From Ancylostoma caninum (taxonomy: Eukaryota; Nematoda; Chromadorea; Rhabditida; Ancylostomatidae): DNA of 64,000 nt. The position numbers were made by a program, and so were the translations under genes. The stretch is from NCBI GenBank assembly GCA_037903475.1, contig JBAJFG010000140.1, positions 2,232,001 through 2,296,000 of the forward strand. Direction: 5' to 3'. The notes under the pieces are model-generated. The model ran no database searches. It was given only the letters and a program-made list of their open reading frames with translations, and had not been told where the DNA came from. Of the stretch, positions 57,901 through 64,000 are shown in pieces (within the stretch, counting starts at the first letter, position 1; each line of letters opens with the position of its first letter).

Positions 57901-60900
57901 AAATTGATTGAGAGAGAACCGGGTATTCCTTTGTTGGTTTGTAGTTATTGCGGGAGTAGTCTTAAAAAACTACTAAGGAGAAGTTTACTCAGCAAAGTGA
58001 GTTGGAAGACTATTGAACAGAATCCTGATTAGTCGAAAAAATAATTTTTCGGGGCGAGAAAGGAAATTTTGCATGAATCGCACCTTTGTGCGATTAGAAG
58101 CACAATCGCAGTCAGCATGTTTGCGCAATTGTCAAGAAATATTTTCAAGAACTTCACGAATCGCATTGCCTTCAGGAAGCTGAAAATCTGGAAATAGTGG
58201 TTGAAATCGATGAAATTGTAATCCTAGTTCTAAGAAAATCCTAAAATAGTCGTGTGAGGAACCGTTCTTGTCCTAAACTTGTCCACATCCTGAAAAATGG
58301 ATTTGTGGTACAGTGGTCTGACTTCCCCTGAAGATGGGGGATTAAGGGGCCCCTCTTTTAAGAAAAGTTCAGGAAAAGTACCTGCGGATATAGTTGAGAG
58401 AGACTCGATGCAGCGAGTCTCTCTTAATTGTATTATTGGGTGATTTTGCTGGTTGATCACCATATGGTTTCAGATTTTGAAATTTTAAGCACATTCCCAG
58501 GTGCATTAGACTATCCTGATTCCGAATGACTCTTATGTCGTTGCTGTGCTACATGGCAATCTACCACATGGCAATATGACCATCGGGCACTGCACAACAT
58601 AAATATTTACTTACGGGCACCACCTCGCAATCGTTTTCGAGATTTTCATATGAAAAGAATCTCCAGGAGCTATTGTTCACAATGCTATATGTGATCACTT
58701 GCAAAATTACCGAAAAAAAAAACAACCGTTTTTGAGCTACAATTCTTGGGGAACCTGTGGGCGGAGCCGAGGCTTGTTACAAGGCATTGTCTGAATAATT
58801 CACTTCCGGGGGCTCCCCTTCTGGGACAATTTATAACTCTTGTAGGAGTTCCTCTTCCACTCCTTATCAGAATGGAAACTGCTCCTCATGCGTGGCAAGC
58901 AAAGGAGTATATGATGTGAGAATTCTGTAGCTTCGGGTTGTTTTCGGCCACAGGTCCCCCAATAATTGCAGCTTTAAAACGTTTTTTTGCGGCAGTTTTC
59001 CACAGAATCACATATACCATTGTAGTCAGCAGTTACTGGAGATTGTTGTCATGCAAGCATCTCAAAAACGATTCTTATGTGGAACGGTGTCTTTGATGCA
59101 GCTTACCTTCAAAATTCAGCTGGAAAAATAGTGTCCTGGTTTCCGCTTTGTCCAGTATTTCTCACATGAAAGGTGGGCCACAGGGTTCATATTGCATATG
59201 TGATCGGATGCGAAAAGCTCTGAAGGTAACTTTAGGAAGAACAGAACTTACCAGGAGAATGGCTACAGCCTCAAACCTCATGAATTGGATGGCTAAGCAA
59301 ATGTAAACTTGTAGAAATGACTAAATTTCCACAAATTCCCGACACTAATTTAGCATCGATTTCAGAGCACGCAATAACGATATTGGTGTCAGAATTCTCA
59401 GTGCACTTATTGAACAGAAGCCTATCTTCGCTAAATATTACGGATTCGAAACGTCCTTGAGCAAAGAGGAGTTAGAAAGAAGCGAACTGTTCCTTTTGCA
59501 GGTGATCCTTCCTTTTTCTCTTCAAATTTTCGTCATATATGAATAAAATTCTTCGGAGTAGTATCTACTACAATAGAAAATTATGAATGTGCGGTACTTC
59601 TAGGCTCGACGCATCCAGAATTTCCTTGACACAATAGTGTCGTCACTTGGAGTTTGTCCTGACAGCGCAATTCACCACATGTCCTATCGAGTGGGTCAGA
59701 TACACTATTATAAGTGAGTTTTACACAACATTTATTCACTCATTCTTCATCGCAATGAAATCATGGGCAAAAGCACACATAAATACGTCAAAGGAGCTGA
59801 AGAATGAAACAAAACCGAGAATTAGCATCCAGCTAATTACGCCTGGGTTCGTACCAGATCATGTGACTGTTCTTGTTGCCACTATTCTGTTACTAACACC
59901 TGCCATCTGGGCACACTTTTTTGGTGTAATAAGAATAAGAATAAAATTCCAACGAAGAGATCCAGAAGTAAAGCATTACTCGACTACTCCTCCCCCGAAG
60001 GTTGGAAAGAGAATAGAAAAAATTTTTCTCAAGATTTTCTGTCAAAATTTGCTTCGAGGGCTGTTTGAAGTTTCAAACACGGAAAGCATGTCTGTTTTGT
60101 ACAGTAACTCCATTTTTGTAGGTAGTTACACTGTAGAAACGGTGTTCGGCGAAATGGTCTCAAATTCTGCATGGGGGTATTGTTTCGAATGCTATTCACG
60201 ATTATCAACATTATTTTGAATGCCACCATCGTTTTTCCCCTATCGTCATTTTTTCTATATCTCCTACCGTGTACATACTTACCGTTTCTGTGGAGATTGT
60301 TTTCCAGATTTCGGGGCAGAAGGGGCCGAATAGCGCCAAAAATATATAAAATGGGAAAAAGCGAGCCATACAAAACTAGTTTAAATCTCCGAGAATATGT
60401 ATATTTGAAAGGGAAACTGGGCGAGATTTCAACAGCTGAGCACGTTAATTATTTGCAACTACACTGCTATTAACAGCTATAAAATTCCGTCGAGAACCTT
60501 TTTCATAGCTATATGTATTTACATACGTTAGCAGTGAAACAGAATTCCATAGAGTCGATGGAAAATACGATAACCGCAAGCTTTTAGAGGAGTAAACTTT
60601 GGCGCTGACAACTGGCTTGTATTCAAGAAAGTCACTGTTGATCAAGTGGTGTTACTGCAAAAGAAGCCATCCGTGTTCAGCCTCGTAGCTCCAAAAGATT
60701 TCAGCATTTCTGAGGTAAATTTCTAGACATTTAAACAATAACTACTTCAATGTAGCCACTAGAGTTAGCTGATTTTTGTTCTGAAAAATGTCTTCGCAAT
60801 TCCTTCTAGATTAAAATGGACAATTCGCGTACAATGATTCAGCGCAAATGCATGGTCACAATAGGCTGGAACCGATTAATGAGTATCGTCATACGGGAGA

Positions 60901-60992
60901 TGAAACGAGGTATGGTTGAGGTTTTCTTTCATGAAAGAAGATGCTCATATGTAATTATGCACATAGCTGTTTCGTTTCTAGATGATCTCTGA
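54938..60992 (+). CDS. Nematode globin, six exons
   Basis: Exons 54938-54990, 59366-59501, 59604-59713, 60588-60714, 60810-60909 and 60982-60992 join in frame across GT-AG introns to 178 residues. Globin landmarks: A helix EISAIKEVW (Trp16), CD1 Phe45 in KYYGF, E helix QARRIQNFLDTIVSSLG with Gln63 at E7, F helix VGQIHYYKGVNF with His97 as the likely proximal heme ligand, nematode-typical ADNWLVFKK, and H helix IGWNRLMSIVIREMKR. It should be a heme-binding, oxygen- or redox-handling protein; the exact paralogue cannot be named. An in-frame ATG at 54884, just after an acceptor-like ttttgcag, would add 18 residues; that acceptor could be a trans-splice site. Intron 1 is 4.4 kb and full of repeats. 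The last exon is only 11 bases and is the least certain part. Confidence 0.88.
55370..55670 (+). repeat. tRNA-derived SINE-like repeat
   Basis: Has a pol III B box (ggttcgatcct, 55442-55452) followed by ctcctggctaatcaagccat, cctcctcagtcggtgaagtg and gtaccaggg. This resembles a tRNA-derived repeat layout with a body referring to tcgg-gaa-tggtacc, common in strongylid genomes as far as I recall. The A box is unclear. Confidence 0.5.
55893..55985. repeat. Imperfect foldback, ~93 bp
   Basis: ttctcgattatggagaagat and aacattcaattttgcaacc pair with the mirror ggttgcgaacgtaaatgtt and atctttccgataatcaagaa. Weak similarity between arms continues outward for about 40 bases. Confidence 0.65.
56482..56550. 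repeat. Short inverted repeat, 22-bp arms
   Basis: agattaatattgctatgtca pairs with tgacgtagcaatattaatct with one mismatch, around a spacer of about 23 bases. Confidence 0.75.
56680..57665 (+). mobile_element. CTAGCTGCCGTACCCGGCTTCG-type repeat element
   Basis: Starts with actagctgccgtacccggct, a start seen in a widespread class of invertebrate repeats, and ends ctttaatatatacagattt after a typical tail (gcaaaatttggtccgaatcg, then acatac-aaacacac repeats). Inside are four or five diverged ~100-130-bp units (about 56960, 57100, 57215, 57330, 57440) with aaaatcaataaaatc, atggttgtcatattcgtgtt and cattgagatacc. No coding capacity; classification is uncertain. Confidence 0.65.
58394..58427. repeat. 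Short perfect hairpin
   Basis: agagagactcg and cgagtctctct form 11 perfect pairs, extendable to 14 with one G-T pair, around a 6-base loop atgcag. Confidence 0.7.
59755..60219 (+). CDS. Uncertain 154-codon frame inside globin intron 3
   Basis: An ATG at 59755 opens 154 codons, open further upstream as well, lying wholly within the 874-bp intron and in a different frame from the globin. The peptide has a hydrophilic start (MKSWAKAHINTSKELKNETK), a hydrophobic segment VTVLVATILLLTPAIWAHFF that could span a membrane, a basic stretch and a mixed tail. No family is recognised. A second frame (60171-60473) overlaps its end and is also hydrophobic. In AT-rich intronic DNA a frame this long is unusual but not impossible by chance. 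Confidence 0.2.
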   Translation: MKSWAKAHINTSKELKNETKPRISIQLITPGFVPDHVTVLVATILLLTPAIWAHFFGVIRIRIKFQRRDPEVKHYSTTPPPKVGKRIEKIFLKIFCQNLLRGLFEVSNTESMSVLYSNSIFVGSYTVETVFGEMVSNSAWGYCFECYSRLSTLF

Positions 60993-61090
60993 CTGTTTTT
61001 TTTTGCGTTCTCTTGCACTTACGTACTTGAAGACCTTGCAACTAAAAGCTGTACTTGCTGCTTTTCGAAACAAACAGCTGTTATACTCAC

Positions 61091-61210
61091 TTGCGTAGAT
61101 TTTCCTTAAGAATGACGAAAAAGACCTGTTTCCCTCTATTTCAAAAGGAGTCAACGACACTCCTTTTGTAGTCAGCGGCTGGAGTTTTGCTAATCTTCTT
61201 TGTTGCAAGG
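61091..61210 (-). CDS. Candidate coding exon, unknown gene
   Basis: The minus strand reads ALQQRRLAKLQPLTTKGVSL, then TPFEIEGNRSFSSFLRKIYA, up to a good donor (GCAA|GTGAGT at 61090). The acceptor (ccaataag) is weak. Its phase fits the exon candidate at 61860-61933 (that exon ends with one base of a codon, this one begins with two). The peptide looks coding but no family is recognised. It lies between the convergent globin and LIM genes. Confidence 0.3.
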
Positions 61211-61859
61211 CTTATTGGAATGCCATACGTGGTAAAAAGGATCTTACCTAAGTGTTGACACCAGAGCACTATGTATATATATTTGTTGCCACTTGCGAGA
61301 TGCAATTACACGAACCTCGCTATCATGAGCGAAAGGTTAGGGCTCAGACAGTGAGGCAGGGGCGTGGCCTGCCTCTGCAACCATGACCTGCACTGTGATT
61401 GGGTGGATTGGATGGCTGTGACTAAAAGAGCGATTTAACACAATGCATGCTGAGGAGTATCGAAACTCAACAAGGACGATTACTGTGTTAGACCACGTTG
61501 ATACCATGTAAGGGCAATTTGTGCTATATGCGTACGTGCGTAACGTGTGCGACCATCTCAGATGCAGCCTTGACGCCGATGAGACAATGAATTTATTCGT
61601 CGAGGTAGCCAAAATTACTCATTTCTGCTCCACTCTCCACTTTCAATCGTTTTGCGAAGACAAAAACTTTTGTAAATGAGTGCATCTGACTCGTATAGGA
61701 CAGGCTGTCCTGTACCGAAGTTCCGAGAGCAAATTTCTTCAGAAGCTCAGAAATAAATGCTTTCCTCACTTCTTTCTTTCTCTGACGCCATCATCGAAAT
61801 CTGACACTCTAATGCAGCATACGTACATCCTCCTTTCGTTTCTTAGGATCTCCATTTAC

Positions 61860-61933
61860 CGTTTTTTGTTGCTTTTGAGCATTCTATGGAGATAGGCTCA
61901 GCAAGGACAACAGATGCGGGGGTCTGTTTGAAT
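61860..61933 (-). CDS. Candidate coding exon, unknown gene
   Basis: Acceptor ttttacag, then FKQTPASVVLAEPISIECSK and ATKN, then donor AACG|GTAAAT. Splicing to 61091-61210 keeps the frame. It is not in phase with the candidates further upstream (62171-62209, 62248-62325), so the gene model is incomplete or these belong to different transcripts. Confidence 0.3.
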
Positions 61934-62170
61934 CTGTAAAACGAAGTAAAATTGAGCCTGAATTTGTATTTCGAACGTGAATTTATAACTAGTGGTATAG
62001 AATGTTCCTTCTTTCCTAAGCACACTTTACTCGCCTTATCAAAGCAGGATCTGAGAGTAGTCATAATAAGGGGAATTAATTTAGTATATGTATGTATCTC
62101 CAATTCCATTGTTCCATTCCTACTCATGTACAGAAACAATTTGTAGAATATAGAATTTGCTAAAACTCAC

Positions 62171-62209
62171 CAGCAGTGGCTAAATAAATCCAGGGAAGGA
62201 TAAATGAAT
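62171..62209 (-). CDS. Candidate mini-exon
   Basis: Acceptor ttttcttag, 39 bases reading SFILPWIYLATA after a phase-1 join to the 62248-62325 candidate, then donor CTG|GTGAGT. The fit in phase with the upstream candidate is the only support. Confidence 0.15.
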
Positions 62210-62247
62210 CTAAGAAAAAAAAAACAAACGGTGTGGAGGCTGCTTAC

Positions 62248-62325
62248 CTCTTGGCAGTCCTTCCTCGACGAGTTTTGCCTTATCCTCTGCAGTTTCCTGC
62301 TTCCTACATAGCATACCCCTGCAGC
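62248..62325 (-). CDS. Candidate 5' exon, unknown gene
   Basis: Minus strand: acceptor attcttag, ATG at 62314, MLCRKQETAEDKAKLVEEGL then PRG, and a consensus donor (AGAG|GTAAGC). The charged helical peptide is typical of real coding sequence. It lies just downstream of the SL1-like site at 62342-62363 on the same strand and about 0.8 kb downstream of the LIM gene stop. No family is recognised. Confidence 0.3.
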
Positions 62326-62341
62326 CTAAGAATCACATCCT

Positions 62342-62363
62342 CTCGATCTTGGGTAATTGAACC
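62342..62363 (-). other. SL1-like sequence (19 of 22 bases)
   Basis: Minus strand ggttcaattacccaagatcg with ag following differs from the nematode spliced leader SL1 at only three of 22 positions. No GT donor or Sm-binding site follows, so it is not an SL RNA gene. It could be a leader captured by a retro-copied trans-spliced mRNA, or chance. Confidence 0.35.
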
Positions 62364-62906
62364 ATTAAGTATCATTGAATTATCTCCAGGATTCTTGGAA
62401 GAAGCACAAAGGAATTGTCAGGACACCTCGTCCTCGTAGGTCGCACGAGCGGAAATGGATGTCTGCCTCTTCGAGTCAGGAGTACCGGTACCGTAGTACT
62501 GTCATATTTCAATATAGGAGCACGATTATCACCAAACAGAACCCACTTTGATCTAGTTTATACTTTGTCGCTCATACTCATAGGGCGGGGTTTGTGTTGC
62601 TGTCTGCCTGTGTTGCTTATTTATAACATTTGACACTACGGGTTTTGTGAATTCTCACAAAGTGCGGGAACTTGCGCACCAAGGGCAAAGTGGACAGAGC
62701 TTCCACTATTTTGTCCAAGGGCATTTCCTACAACTCTCAGTGAAATTTCCTGGATGTGTACATGAATTTCTCACTGCTGTGATTCGACTGTAATGAACTG
62801 ATCATATCCTTGCTCTCTCATACGCGGTTTTTTTTAATAAAAATGGTTTTGTATGTGTAGTCGAATCCATCGATATTTCAAGGGCATGCTCGAATTTGTA
62901 TAAATA

Positions 62907-62912
62907 TTTATT
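62907..62912 (-). promoter_or_regulatory. Polyadenylation signal AATAAA of LIM gene
   Basis: The minus-strand hexamer lies about 245 bases after the LIM gene stop, giving a plausible 3' UTR of ordinary length (62890-63155). Confidence 0.45.
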
Positions 62913-63155
62913 CAGGTAATTCATCACATAAAGCAATTTGCATCACAATGTGTTTGTACAAGCCCGCAAAATCTCATCAATGAATGCACAAGAAAACAAA
63001 GAAAAAAACGAGCATATCACAATCATGAACAACGAATCTAACAAGAATGAAGATTAGCATTAGGCAAAAAATCAATAAAATCAATAAATGAGGGAAGCAA
63101 GATCGATTGATGGCGAGCGGATTGGCATCTCAGCTGTCGTGAGGAATAGCTGCGA

Positions 63156-63448
63156 CTAGGCCTTCTTCGCTTGGAAGTCACCCTTGCATTGAGACGAGCA
63201 GAAGAGGTGGTGGTCTTTGAAGATGAATTTCTTCCCTATCAGATCTTTGTTGCATTGGCGACAACTGTAAATAATGGTCTTGGAGCAAATTCCTTCGAAT
63301 TCTTGCATCTCAGGAGGTTCAACATTGTACACGTGGGCGAAAGGATTAAAACTTACTGAAAGCACTCTTGTGTTGCATGCCAATGGAATTCCTGATAATT
63401 GAGGCGTTTCTCGTCAGGACCTATCTTCTTCCCGCACGTGTCGCAATT
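63156..63448 (-). CDS. Testin/prickle-type LIM protein, last two exons
   Basis: Minus-strand exons 63448-63357 and 63264-63156, separated by a 92-bp GT-AG intron, encode one LIM domain: finger 1 with CDTC, FHWHATQECF (His-x4-Cys, a spacing seen in the third LIM domain of testin and prickle, where most LIMs have His-x2-Cys) and finger 2 with CRQC and CSSQC. Ligands bind two zinc ions. The protein ends KGDFQAKKA nine residues after the last Cys, which fits testin, whose chain stops just after LIM3, better than prickle, which has a long tail. Testin acts at focal adhesions and cell junctions as an actin-linked scaffold. Upstream exons (PET domain, LIM1, LIM2) lie beyond the window or were not found in the remaining 550 bp. 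Confidence 0.85.
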
Positions 63449-64000
63449 CTTAACAGAAGAGGGTTAGAAGGAGGGGGAATGGGTGCCAAATAACCACAGT
63501 CTACGGTTCGAGAACAGCGAAATCGTCAGTATTCATCTATATTGAAAGAGCGTGCGCAGGGAACACGTGAATATCATAGACACAAAGAAAGTGGCATCCC
63601 GGTTATTGAAAAGTCCTCCAAAGAAATTTTACAATCTCTATTGAACATGCTTATTATTGGGGCTTTGATGTGGTTTTGCGACTGTGATGCGCATCGTTAT
63701 TGTGAATAAGAGAGGAAGCACCGATGAAGAGGGACAGTCGGGCGATTGCTCTTTGTTTTGACGTCCCAAGCGGTCTCTTTTTTTAACCTCAAAAGCCCTG
63801 GTGCGGCATGTTGCGAAAAAAGCGAGAACCTCCAGGAAGTAGTTTAAGTGATGACGGAACGTACGTAGTTAGCTCTCGGTTAAGAGTCAGCAAACCTAGA
63901 GAACCGACAGCTGTTTGAAAGGACAAATTTCTTCATAACTGTCGGTTCCGGCGCGATTACTACATTTCTGATAGCCAACATTCTCTACTCTCCGAAAACA
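63449..64000 (-). other. Probable intron of the LIM gene
   Basis: No LIM-coding exon was seen. A short inverted repeat (gaaccgacag at 63900-63909 with ctgtcggttc at about 63939-63949) is the only structure noted. Confidence 0.4.

Larger units (their letters stand above)
54991..59365 (+). other. Globin intron 1, 4.4 kb
   Basis: Begins GTAATG and ends tttcag. It holds a SINE-like unit (55370-55670), two foldbacks (55893-55985, 56482-56550), a CTAGCTGCCGTACCC-type repeat (56680-57665), a small hairpin (58394-58427) and otherwise AT-rich sequence. No coding exon was recognised inside. Confidence 0.75.

Noticed and set aside
60029..60373. 114-codon minus frame in globin intron 3
   Set aside because: It overlaps the plus-strand frame at 59755-60219; there is no evidence for either strand, and this one has no distinguishing feature.

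Overview
This is eukaryotic, AT-rich, intron-containing DNA, most likely from a parasitic clade V nematode (strongylid or hookworm type). The support is a six-exon nematode-style globin gene with GT-AG introns, the last two exons of a testin-type LIM gene, a mariner transposase of the kind known from hookworms, Penelope-like retroelement remnants, and a site very close to the nematode spliced-leader SL1 sequence. No bacterial operons, rRNA genes, CRISPR arrays or intact canonical tRNA genes were found. The species call is inference.

Layout. 1-15 kb: gene-poor, with a few isolated candidate exons (1355-1459, 7507-7651, 8392-8565, 13448-13723), two tRNA-like SINE heads, two foldback elements and one copy of a ~0.4 kb dispersed repeat. 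15-28 kb: a broken Tc1/mariner-type pseudogene, a repeat family built around a GC-rich minisatellite (two copies here, a third at 45 kb), a near-perfect 76-bp palindrome, and the end of a Penelope-like element (endonuclease fragment plus a hammerhead-like motif). 28-39 kb: essentially no recognisable genes. 39.4-44.6 kb: the main mobile element, a Penelope-like reverse transcriptase split by a ~2.7 kb insertion that carries its own minisatellite and SINE-like repeats. 45-54 kb: minisatellite, microsatellites, a second Penelope-like endonuclease fragment, and a complete but mutated mariner element with both terminal inverted repeats (51793-53004). 54.4-64 kb: the best gene region, with a globin gene on + (54938-60992, first intron 4.4 kb and repeat-filled), possible small exons on -, and the 3' end of a testin-like LIM gene on -.

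The two confident host genes converge: globin reads right and the LIM gene reads left. The remainder is largely a graveyard of Penelope-like, Tc1/mariner, SINE-like and foldback elements. The most notable signals are three hairpin motifs laid out like hammerhead ribozymes, each near or plausibly linked to Penelope-like sequence; one keeps both core boxes intact.
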